A stretch of 25,962 bases of DNA. Source: Andalucia godoyi. Its lineage: Eukaryota > Discoba > Jakobea > Jakobida > Andaluciidae. Below, one piece after another: positions 15,946-24,519 of this stretch. Numbering within the stretch: the first letter of the stretch is position 1; each line of letters starts with the position of its first letter. The translations under genes were made by a program, and so were the position numbers. The stretch spans positions 1 through 25,962 of the forward strand of contig VRVR01000032.1 in NCBI GenBank assembly GCA_009859145.1, in the 5' to 3' direction. The notes under the pieces are model-generated. The model did no database searches. It worked only from the letters and a program-made list of their open reading frames with translations, and was not told the DNA's origin.

Positions 15946-16209
15946 ATGGACATCGAACGTGTGCTGTTTGCTAGGGGCTCAGGGTTTCAGCGACGTCTGC
16001 TATCCCTGCGACCACCGTCTCAAAAATGGAAACACTCCAGTTTTTTTGACTTTCGGAATCCGTCGGTGAGCCTAGCGGACATCCGCAAGCACATAAATCA
16101 GCCTCAGTCAATGCTAGCGAATTATCAGGACCAGGTATGACGGGAGCGCTCATGCACCTCTTGCCGAACGCAGGTTCGTGTCAACAAGCGTTTGTATGCG
16201 TCCTGTTAA
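15946..16209 (+). CDS. Small hypothetical protein, possibly two exons
   Basis: An ATG at 15946 opens a 64-codon frame that ends at 16140 if unspliced. The last codons read ACxCAG|GTATGA, so a donor sits on the stop. A CAG acceptor at 16171-16173 would remove 39 nt (16135-16173) and extend the frame by eleven codons to a TAA at 16207-16209, giving 75 residues. The product is basic near its N-terminus (FARGSGFQRRLLSLRPPSQK), compatible with an organellar targeting sequence, but no family is recognised. A 39-nt intron would be very short, so the gene model is tentative; the ORF may also be a chance open frame. Confidence 0.28.
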
Positions 16210-16432
16210 ATTAAAAACAGTAACACGATATCCCCGAATGGCTGTGTGGTACGCATCATGATCTATGTATTTTTTTTTAACAGTTCAACAAACCGCCGAA
16301 TAGCCACTCATAAAGAGAGAATTTGCAGAAGCACGCCACAATAGTATATTACAACATTGGATGAAAAAGAGAAACGACGATACGGGCCCCGCGCAAGAGG
16401 CAAACCGGAGGGCAACAAGTCCTTGGAGCGAA

Positions 16433-17062
16433 CTAGCAAGCACAGCCACTTTGCTTTTTTTTCTTGTCATCGTCGCGCATTAGAGATATAACAGACACAT
16501 TCGCTTGCTTTTGTCCGGCTGCAGAGGAGGATTGTGCTGGAGATGAAATACCAACATCCGCCATGGAATCCATCAATTTCGAACATAAACTATCAAAAAT
16601 CTGTTGCACACCAGCCCCCGTCTTTGCCGAGCATTCGCAGTACAGAGCCTTATTCTCGGCTGCATACTCCTTTGCTGCGCTGAGTTGCACCTGTCGAAGT
16701 TCACCCAAATCAGCCTTGTTTCCCACAATGCAGATCACCGTTTCAGCTGGAGCATACTTTTGCAGCTCCGACACCCACTTCTGGCACGTGGAAAACGACG
16801 TCGGTGAAGTCACATCGAACACAATGATGGCAGCGTTGGCCGACCGATAGTAAATCGGGGCAAGGGAAGCGTACCGCTCCTGGCCCGCCGTGTCCCACAG
16901 CTTTACATGGCAGTTTCCGTCCTGCACTTTGCTTAAGAAGGAAGCACCAATAGTTGGCTCAACTTCTTCGGAAAACGTGTTCTTCACATACCGCAGAGCA
17001 ATGCAAGTCTTTCCGACGCCTTGCTCTCCGAGAAGAACAATCTTCACTTCACGAGTCGACAT
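16433..17062 (-). CDS. RAB5: Rab-family small GTPase, Rab5-like
   Basis: The 209-residue product starts at the ATG at 17062. The open frame extends upstream, but without an ATG or any GTPase homology. All G motifs are intact: P-loop GEQGVGKT (residues 12-19), switch-I threonine in PTIG (37), WDTAGQE (56-62), NKAD (115-118) and SAK (145-147). WDTAGQERYASLAPIYYR and the GASFL stretch place it in the Rab5/Rab21/Rab22 group, which controls early endosomes. The tail is Lys-rich and ends in CAC, a C-x-C geranylgeranylation site, so it is membrane-anchored after Rab-GGTase action. The catalytic Gln61 equivalent is present, so normal hydrolysis is expected. It is divergent from the DDRGK1 gene. Confidence 0.93.
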   Translation of the reverse strand: MSTREVKIVLLGEQGVGKTCIALRYVKNTFSEEVEPTIGASFLSKVQDGNCHVKLWDTAGQERYASLAPIYYRSANAAIIVFDVTSPTSFSTCQKWVSELQKYAPAETVICIVGNKADLGELRQVQLSAAKEYAAENKALYCECSAKTGAGVQQIFDSLCSKLMDSMADVGISSPAQSSSAAGQKQANVSVISLMRDDDKKKKQSGCAC

Positions 17063-17578
17063 CAATCTGTACCTTCGTGTTTTTCGAACGGGGACCGGAG
17101 AGAAAGAACGGACGGAATGCTGGAACTGCCAACAAATGATAAAATGAATCGCGACAGAGTTGAAGAACAGGAATACGCTCGGATGTTCGATATGCCAAAT
17201 TAACTTGCGATGCACAACAGCAACAAACAAACAAAAAAAAAGAGAAAGAAACGAATTAAAAAAAGAAAGAGATGGAATAAAAACGTGATCAAAATGAAAT
17301 CGAGTTCTTTTCTGTCCGGGGTTTGTTCACACGTCCACAAGTCGAATTGGCGTCGCGGCTTTTCCCGGGGTTTCCTTTTGAGCAAGTCAAATCGTCCGCT
17401 ATCTGAGTGCAGCGTGCTTGCCAGTACAGCAGCAAGAATCAATCGATGCTTGCTAGCTGTGCGAAAGAAATCGCATCCGTATATATGCATTTCCTCCGTT
17501 GCGTTGCTCGAGATAGTAGATCCGTTCATAGCTTTTCTTTTTTTGTTGAAGCTGCGTGTTCAACATCGTGAACCAGAC
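17063..17578. promoter_or_regulatory. Divergent promoter region, Rab5-like and DDRGK1
   Basis: These 516 bases separate the two start codons. An A/G-rich tract occupies 17219-17276. The frame of DDRGK1 stays open leftwards as far as an ATG at 17210, giving a Lys/Arg-rich potential extension, but the homologous start with the membrane anchor is at 17579. No other gene is seen. Confidence 0.5.
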
Positions 17579-18625
17579 ATGGAACTGATACTCGGTGTTT
17601 GTCTGTCGTTGCTCGCGATCCTTGTTGGAGCTTGGCTGTTTTTGGGAAAGTCGTCTTCCAAAACTGCAACAACACCGTCGACTTCGAGTGTTTCAACAGA
17701 AGATGAACATGCGGTCGCAGCCTCCACAGCGCCGCTGAGCAATCCGTCTGCTGCATCATCGACTGCTAGCAGGTCTCAGGATGAGCTTCGCCGAAGACTA
17801 CGAAACCAGATGAACCGTCGAAGAGACGATCGCAGTTCTGCCAGCGCGCAAACTTACAATCGCCAGTCGGATCCCAGCTCTGCTGTTGATGATCGTGATT
17901 ATGATGATGCGTCTTCGCACTTGAATGTTCGCAATGTCGACATACCGCTCCATCGCGCAGCAGAATCATCTTCCAATGACCGGGATCATCGCCCGAATCC
18001 GAACGACGGCCTCGAGGCAGACGATCCTTCGCCGAGTTCGATTGGAATCGAAGACTTAAAACTAGGCAAGAAGAAATTGGAGAAGCTGCGCAGGAAGGAA
18101 GTTGCAAAATCACAGCGCGAATCCATGCTCGTTGCCCAAGAGGAGCGAGAAAAAGAAAGGCAGAAGAAGGAGATGGAGGAAGAACTGCGCGAGATGGAGG
18201 CGGAAGAGCGTCGCAAGATCGAGGCGGAGGGTAAACGAAAGGAACAGGAGCAAAGAGATGCAGAATGGGCTTCAATGTTCTCCGTCGAAGGGACTGGGGA
18301 GCAGAACTCTGCAGAAGCAGAGTTGCAAAAGGAACAGTCTATCGCGGATTTTCTAGAGTGTATAGTCCAGGCCAGAATGGTAAATCTGGACGAGCTTGCC
18401 GCCAAGTTTTCTCTGTCGACGGACGATGTTCTGGACCGCATTCGTGCACTGGAAGGCGATGGGAGACTGTTGGGTGTTTTGGATGATCGAGGCAAGTATC
18501 TCCATGTCACGGTGGACGAAATGAAGGCGCTGTCGCAATTTATTCGTTCAAGAGGCAAGGTAAGCATTCAAGACATTGTCAAGGAAGTCAATCGCATTAT
18601 TCAAATTCCGGACAAGGTACATTGA
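17579..18625 (+). CDS. DDRGK1: DDRGK domain-containing protein 1 (UFBP1), UFMylation co-factor
   Basis: I chose the ATG at 17579 because it starts with a hydrophobic anchor (residues 3-22, LILGVCLSLLAILVGAWLFL), as in known family members that sit on the ER with their bulk in the cytosol. The 348-residue protein continues with a Ser/Asp-rich linker, a highly charged Lys/Glu coiled coil (about 155-230), then SMFSVEGTGE and a C-terminal winged-helix region carrying the signature DDRGK (residues 302-306, in GVLDDRGKYLHVT) and RSRGKVSIQDIV. In animals and plants UFBP1 forms the UFM1 E3 complex with UFL1 and CDK5RAP3 at the ER, working on ribosomes and in ER-phagy. Its presence implies a working UFM1 pathway in this organism. 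No intron is seen; the length is slightly above the human protein. Confidence 0.93.
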   Translation: MELILGVCLSLLAILVGAWLFLGKSSSKTATTPSTSSVSTEDEHAVAASTAPLSNPSAASSTASRSQDELRRRLRNQMNRRRDDRSSASAQTYNRQSDPSSAVDDRDYDDASSHLNVRNVDIPLHRAAESSSNDRDHRPNPNDGLEADDPSPSSIGIEDLKLGKKKLEKLRRKEVAKSQRESMLVAQEEREKERQKKEMEEELREMEAEERRKIEAEGKRKEQEQRDAEWASMFSVEGTGEQNSAEAELQKEQSIADFLECIVQARMVNLDELAAKFSLSTDDVLDRIRALEGDGRLLGVLDDRGKYLHVTVDEMKALSQFIRSRGKVSIQDIVKEVNRIIQIPDKVH

Positions 18626-18939
18626 AACGGGAAGTAGGAAATTTTTCATACATATATTTTTAAATTATATTTTATTATTATCATCTTGTCGTTATTTTCT
18701 TATTTTCTTATTCTCTGGGAATTGCAACGCAGTGATTCATTTTTTGGGAAGACCCGTTCACAAATGAGTCCTTCTCCGGGAAAACGGTTGTACAGAATTG
18801 GCGCAACTTGCCGCCCTCTCTTGTTTTTCCAGTTGTCCCCCGCTTCATTTTTGTGCTGATCGTTCATGATTTCTCTCCTCTCGGTTCCGTGATTCGTGTT
18901 TCACTGCACAGCCACCAGCTGTCGATTTGGGCTCAGTTG

Positions 18940-19007
<68 letters not shown>

Positions 19008-19011
19008 AAGC
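18626..19011. other. Spacer between DDRGK1 and small gene, with long CA/GA repeat
   Basis: The left half is AT-rich 3' flank of DDRGK1. The right half ends in a compound CA/GA repeat that reaches to within six bases of the next start codon. No gene is seen. Confidence 0.6.
18941..19005. repeat. Compound microsatellite (CA)15(GA)17
   Basis: Fifteen CA units (18941-18970) run directly into about 17 GA units (18971-19005). The GA part ends six bases before the ATG at 19012, so it should lie in the 5' UTR or core promoter. Length changes here could alter expression of that gene. Confidence 0.95.
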
Positions 19012-19428
19012 ATGAAAGTTTTGAGATTGAATCGAGATTCAGCTTTTCAACAGGCCGTAAATGAAGCTGTACAAGGCAATACCGTTCTGTATTTGACGAA
19101 AGAAGCACACTCCACCGATACGTTGTACTCCAAAGGCGTGGATTCGGAAGTCATGGAACGCATTTCGTTTAAATTCTTCGCAACACTTGATCTTCTGAAG
19201 AAATACCTGTGCTTTGCTCATCTTGTACTCAAAGGAGACAGCATTCCGGCGTGCGTCGTCATGGACTGGGACGACCATGATTCGATTTGCACCGCACTTC
19301 TAAAGAACCTGGCCGAAACCATGCAATCCCCGCCAATTTTGATCTCGACATTGGCTTCCGGTCCCAACTCGGTGTCTATCGTTCGAGAAACCGATAACTG
19401 CGCGTATGTGGACAGCCACGGCTACTAG
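19012..19428 (+). CDS. Small conserved-looking protein of unknown function
   Basis: A 138-residue ORF starting with ATG. Its pattern looks like a real alpha/beta domain: a strand NTVLYLT near residue 24, a helical middle (KFFATLDLLKKYLCFAHLVL), a strand ACVVMDWDD near residue 83, a helix (SICTALLKNLAETM) and a strand PPILISTLA. This strand-helix order recalls the core of RecA-like ATPase paralogues such as small Shu/SWSAP1-type proteins, but there is no Walker A and I cannot confirm membership. It has no signal peptide or membrane segment. Its 3' end is 96 bases from the convergent gene on the other strand. The function is unknown. Confidence 0.6.
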   Translation: MKVLRLNRDSAFQQAVNEAVQGNTVLYLTKEAHSTDTLYSKGVDSEVMERISFKFFATLDLLKKYLCFAHLVLKGDSIPACVVMDWDDHDSICTALLKNLAETMQSPPILISTLASGPNSVSIVRETDNCAYVDSHGY

Positions 19429-19524
19429 CAACCGCTTTGTGTGAAAGGAGGAGAGAAAGGAGTGCGTCGGGGGGGAAGTGAGGAGAAAAACTGTTTTCTG
19501 CACATCCTGTCTTGCGCGCTGCAA

Positions 19525-20049
19525 TCATCGGGCAATGACGACTGCCAGTTCCTTCCGCACGATCTTTTGGGACGCAATGGAAAGCGGGATAATGGACCCC
19601 GATTCGAAATCCAACAAACGTGCGGTGATCGCCGCAACATCGTCCGAGCGAATCTGCAAGTCCACATGGAACGGAGTGCCTGCAACAAGAGGTTTCGTAA
19701 ACATTTCACTTGTCCATGTGCATAGCAATTCTAGGAAAGATGCCGCGAATGATAAAACGGCATCTGATGGGAGGACAGCAATCGCAGTGACGAGATACGC
19801 CCCTTGGTGACTCGGCGAGGATGATGGAGGCTGCAATGGATATGTTGACGAAACCGAAATATGACGCCAACACGCAACGTATCCGTTGGTAAGCTCACAA
19901 GAGCCGGACGTCTTGGAGCGCTCCGCAGTAACTGGCTCCGAAACTTTTGAAATCACCGTCGCATTTGACGGCATTTCAGAACCCGCCCGGAAGTAGTCTT
20001 CATAAACAACTGCATTATCATGGACGATCAACAACGTGTTAATGGACAT
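19525..20049 (-). CDS. Possible AP-5 complex sigma-like (longin-fold) subunit
   Basis: I took the ATG at 20049, which gives 174 residues starting MSINTLLIVHDNAVVYEDYF, a longin/sigma-adaptin-like opening (strand, short loop, aromatic). The C-terminal half has a hydrophobic strand (AYLVTAIAVL), a long helix (SFAASFLELLCTWTSEMF), then DLQIRSDDVAAITARLLDFE, GSIIPLS and a final helix. By memory this order resembles the end of AP5S1, which has a conserved RxDxIxxILTRFLPxG-type segment. AP-5 acts at late endosomes/lysosomes with SPG11 and SPG15. The resemblance is weak and not tested; an unrelated small protein is possible. It shares a divergent promoter with RAB3GAP2. Confidence 0.5.
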   Translation of the reverse strand: MSINTLLIVHDNAVVYEDYFRAGSEMPSNATVISKVSEPVTAERSKTSGSCELTNGYVACWRHISVSSTYPLQPPSSSPSHQGAYLVTAIAVLPSDAVLSFAASFLELLCTWTSEMFTKPLVAGTPFHVDLQIRSDDVAAITARLLDFESGSIIPLSIASQKIVRKELAVVIAR

Positions 20050-20426
20050 TTTCTCACCACAAACGCGCAACTTTCTTAATCTCCTGGTCCTTGAGACGAA
20101 ACATGCAAAAATTATATTTATGAATTAAAAAATTCCAAAAAAAAAAAGATGTGAGAGAGCCAAAGAGTCGGAATATCCATTTTCTGAAAAGGTCTATTTG
20201 TTGTTGGGGGGTTTTGTTTTTTTGTTGGCAATTTCCTCTTGCCTCTCGAATCTCGACACGCAGCTTTCTGGATTGGGGGTTTTTCCCTGCCCCCTTTCTT
20301 TCGTTCTTTCCCTATCGCTTTGTTCACCTCTTCATCATTCCGCCGAGTCTTTACAAATTGCCACAAAACCAAAAAAACCAAAAAAAAAAAAAACCAAAAA
20401 AAAACACGAAATTGCGAGCAAGCGCC
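20050..20426. promoter_or_regulatory. Divergent promoter region, AP-5 sigma-like gene and RAB3GAP2
   Basis: These 377 bases separate two opposite start codons. There is a poly-A run (20140-20148), a T-rich segment, and a 5' leader for RAB3GAP2 dominated by CCAAAAAA repeats (20366-20404). The open frame of RAB3GAP2 extends leftwards to 20151 but without ATG and with low-complexity translation, so I treat it as leader. Confidence 0.5.
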
Positions 20427-23400
20427 ATGCCTGTCAGGCTTTCAAACCCATTGGACATTTCCTTGTCTTTCCGGCCGGCGCTGGCGCGAGTTTCACCAGA
20501 TGAGACGTGTGCATTTCTGAGTCGCGAGACGACCGGGGTCATTGTGCGCGGGCTTCGCGACCATTTTTCTCCGTCTTTCCAGGCCTCTCCGGCTGCGATT
20601 CCAGAACCGGTGATGGTCTATCCAGCGTGTAGCATTGAGCGATTTGATTCTGACGTTGTTACTTCTTGCCAATGGATTGCCGTTCGCACATCCGCGGCCT
20701 CTCCAGCTCCTCCTCTGGGCGGTAGTGGTGGTGCGGGTGCGGGTTCGCAGAAAATTCGTGAGGCAATGATTGTCCTTGTCGGGTTCGAATCTGGGACTCT
20801 TCGAGCGTTCAACATCACTGGCGATGTGCTGATGGAAATTGTGCTGCACATCGGACCCATCCGCAACATTTCCGTCAATGTGGAGGATGCCCTTATTCTG
20901 TACAAGAACACCGTGGTGCGACTGGATCTGTTGATGTTGAGCGAGTTTTTGAGAAGAAAGCTGAAACTTGCCGTCTCCGGCTCTGCGAAAGATGACAGAC
21001 TTGTGGAGCTTCAAGCCGTGGAAAAATTCATTGTGGCGCGCTATCACATCAAAGGTTTCGAAACCATCCGAGGCGTGGTGAGTTTTCGTATTCCGTATTC
21101 CGTGACGCAGATCGATTTTTCATTTGAACCACAGTATGCGTTGTTCTGCTATGGCCAATCTCCGTGCTTTTCTCTTGTGTTCCCAAAGGCCGCTGCCTCC
21201 TCTGCAGCCGGAGCATCGATGGCCACTGCGGTTACCGTTGCAACTGAAGTCGCCTCAAAGCTGGTTTCGTTTGCCAAAGGATTCTGGTCGTCGTCTGGCG
21301 CTTCCAGTTCCTCGTTGTCTTCTCCTCATCCTCAAACCCCCGACCGCAACTCGCATTCGGATGCTTCGTATATCAATGCAACGGAGAAGGGACCCGGAGC
21401 GGTGACTCTCACTGGTATGCTGTCTGTCTCCGACGAAGGCCGTCAGCTGGAGATGTCCTGGTCGCCATCTTCGTCTCCCGCGCACTGGATCCTCGCTGCA
21501 GATTCGCTTGGTCGAGTGCTGCTGATAGATGTTGTGAGTTGCACCGTTTCGCGCATTTTCAAGGGTTACCGCGATGCTCAGTGCTGTTGGTTCGGTGATT
21601 CGACGTTCGGAATCTATGCTCCGCGCCGGGGATTGGTGGATGTCTTTTCTGTTGATGGAGATCGACTGTCTTCGTCGAAGGTTCCGTGCTATGGCGGGTT
21701 TCTCTTACCTGGAGGGCTATTGGTACACGAAGAGGGAAGGCTGTGGAAGTTGTCGTACGAAAATGATGCTGTTTCTTCTAATTCCGGAACGGTATTGGTG
21801 CCAGCCAGTATACTGTCGCAAAGTTTTGAAGAAACGTGAGTGCTTTTCTTCTTTTTTATATTTATTTTTTTTCCTTCCCTCCTCATCTCCATCATTCTCC
21901 CTTCTTCTCTCTATTTTCTCACCCTCTCCCTCCCGATGCCAGACTGATAACTTACCTTTTTTCTTGCAATGTTGACATCCTCGTAGGTTGCATGCGAAGG
22001 AGCAGTATCTGAGCCCTGCCAACTGGATGCAGTACAAAACCGTAATTTCAGAGTTGGAAGGTGCGGTTCGGACCGTTGCGCACTTTTCATCGCTCCAAAG
22101 TGTTGTGAACCGAGTGATATCCGTTTTGCAAGACGAATTGGATTTTTTGGAAGACTCTCTTGATCCTTCCAAGCCATCGGACGTTGTAGATTATGATTCG
22201 GATGAGGAAAACGCATTTGTGGAACACCGGCTCGAATCCAGAGCAACTCGTGATGTTCTACGGAGGACCTGGATCTTTTTGTTGTCTCGCAAAACGCTGT
22301 ACAAAAGTTATGCGCACTTTTTCGTGGACTCTTCTGAAGTCAACGCTCGGACGGAGGATCTCCTTGGAACAGCAAGGACCATGGGCGAATTGATGACCTT
22401 ATGGATCGCGCAATTTACGAAAATGAAGCGGTTCCAAAGTTATGGACCGCTGTTGCTGCGGACGCTTACCGACTGTTTGAGTGCGCATCAGCCGCTCACG
22501 GTTGGCTTCTCGCAATTCCTTGCCTCTTTCACGGTGATGCCTGCTGCGGAGGATTACATATTTTCGCTTTCACTCAGAGACCCACTTCTTCTTGCATCGA
22601 TACTGTCTGGAATTCTGAGTTCCTCTGAGGATACTGGCGTGGAGCGGATCCACTTGGCAATGGACACGCTTCTCTTGGATCCCTCCACGGCCGCCAGGTT
22701 TTGGGCTACATTTGTAGCATGCCCGTCGTTTTGGGTTGATTTGAAAGTGTCGACGTTTTCAAAACTCGCGAGGGTTGTCGACAGGTACATTGAGCAGGCA
22801 GAAGGCTTCTTGGATACATTGTTCGCGTCGCTGCAATCGCAGGATTCGTCGTCGCCCCGATCCGCTACTTTTTGGAGTTCTATTTTGGGATATGCTCTTA
22901 TGCAGTGGCTGAGACACTGGTCAACGTCCCGCGTGTCGACGACTGTTCAATTCACGGACCAGCTTGCCGAAAAAGAGGTTGCAAAGATTGTTCTTGGATC
23001 TCCTGTCATTGACACTTTGAGCCAACTCCATGAAAAGGTGCTTTCCGTTCTTTCTGGACAGCTTGCTGTCCCTCTGGAAACCGTGTTTGACGTTGGCGCG
23101 ATCTTTGTCCCTGCGCATTCTCACATGCTATCCCGGCTTGTTTCGGAATGGCCACTGGCTCGCTGGATTGCGTTCAGCTTGTATCACATGAGGAGTGGCG
23201 TTTCGTTTTCTTCCTCTGATCGGCTTCCGGCTCTTTGGAAAGCAGTTGCGCTCATTCACCATGGTCTGGCATTTCAATGCATGTATCATGTGGCAACAGA
23301 GTTTGGTTTCTCATTCTTTGTGACAGACGTTGTGTTTTTCTCGGATCGGTCACCGGCATTCTGGGCGCTGAAGGAATTGCCGCTGCAGATCCTCGACGGC

Positions 23401-24420
23401 TTTTGGAAATTCACCTGCAGCGCACAACTGCGGAATTGTGCGGCAAAAACGGGACACGAAAGGCGTTCCGTCGCAACCCTTGAGGTATTGGATGCGATTT
23501 CGCAGTTCTTGCTGCGCTTGATCCGTTTGCAACTTTTGCGAGAGAAAGGCAGTCAGCACGGGCCATTGTTTTTGGAAGAAGAAAACCGATCGATCGTTTA
23601 CAAAGATGAAGAGTCATTGGTTGTCTTTAACGTCAATAAGTTCAAAAACGAAATGGCTGCTCACGCACCAAAGGTTCGGTGGAATATCGTACTTCTCCGA
23701 GCATTGTATGCGTTTGTACAATGCGTCCGTGTTGGGTTTCGTTATAATGCACCATTTTCTCTTGTGGCAAACTGCTTTGATGCCGACTTGCACGGTGTAC
23801 CCGCCGACCTTTCGTCGTCCTTCTCATTGGTTTACTCTGAAGAGCTTCTGGCAGCGCAGCGTGAATTTCTTGCGTTTGTGGCAACAGCTGAATCAGATGA
23901 TATCACCGCCACTGACACAGATATGTGCGCGCATCTTTTCAAGGAGTTATTTTCCCTCTCCACACACCTCCCTCCTTCGATGTCTGCCACGGAGGGCGAA
24001 AGCCTGCTTCGTTTCGCGTTCTTTGAGAAGCTCCGAGCCAGCCTTGACGGCCATCACTTCCACGTAGCTTCCGAACTCCTTGATGCGTCAACTTTCCCGA
24101 TCGAAGACGCGGAACTGTCGCTGTTTGCGGTCCGGAAGGCAATACTCGGATACTTATTTTACAAGTCCGGAGTGCGGCAAAAACTTGCGCTGGACTCGAG
24201 GGTGGACTACGAGGTGAAATCCTGGCTGCAAGACGCCTTCCGAAAAGTTGCCGAAGAGAAAGAAGACATCTCGGAAGTGAAGGATCTGCGGTGGAACGAC
24301 GTAGAGTTTCTGCTGCAGTCGTTAAACCGGATGGTTTCGCGGCATGTTCGAGATGCTGCGCAATCCGCTCGTATGAAGATGGAGATCCGTAGATTCTTGG
24401 ATATCCTAGCATTGATATAA
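20427..24420 (+). CDS. RAB3GAP2: Rab3 GTPase-activating protein non-catalytic subunit, two exons
   Basis: Exon 1 is 20427-21835 and exon 2 is 21987-24420; joined, they encode about 1280 residues, near the 1390 of the human protein. The N-terminal domain carries the family hallmarks: VLVGFESGTLRAFNITGDVL (about residue 117), a hydrophobic ATEVASKLVSFAKGFW segment, then DSLGRVLLIDV, RIFKGYRDAQCCW (about 375-387) and IYAPRRGLVDVFS (about 396-408). The C-terminal exon is long, helical and more divergent, as known for Rab3GAP2. The protein pairs with RAB3GAP1 to stimulate Rab3 hydrolysis and to act as GEF for Rab18 at the ER. The catalytic subunit is not in this window. The ATG choice follows the first in-frame methionine after the low-complexity leader. 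Confidence 0.92.
21836..21986 (+). other. RAB3GAP2: RAB3GAP2 intron, 151 nt
   Basis: Donor AC|GTGAGT at 21836 and acceptor TCCTCGTAG|G ending at 21986. The inside is pyrimidine-rich with a CTGATAAC that could be the branch point. Exon 1 alone would stop at the TGA inside GTGAGT, and joining (phase 2) restores the frame into exon 2. This is the only confident intron in a host gene here, consistent with an intron-poor genome. Confidence 0.9.
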
Positions 24421-24519
24421 TAAATTACATTTTACACAAATGCTCCTTTTTTTTGGGGCGGGGGGGAGGGAGAGAGAGAGAGAGAGAAGAGAGGGGAAGA
24501 AAGGGTTGACGACATGAGC
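24421..24519. other. Convergent 3' spacer with G and GA repeats
   Basis: Ninety-nine bases between the convergent stops of RAB3GAP2 and the next gene. It contains a T run, a G-rich run and an (AG)n stretch (24470-24488). The two 3' UTRs probably overlap. Confidence 0.6.

Noticed and set aside
17063-17230. 56-codon N-terminal extension of the Rab5-like gene
   Set aside because: It has no ATG, and Rab proteins start close to the P-loop, as the ATG at 17062 does.
17986-18567. Minus-strand Ser-rich ORF of 193 codons
   Set aside because: It is the complement of the Lys/Glu-rich coiled coil of DDRGK1, which reads as Ser/Leu/Phe on the other strand.
20151-20426. N-terminal extension of RAB3GAP2
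   Set aside because: It has no ATG and translates A-rich low-complexity leader sequence.
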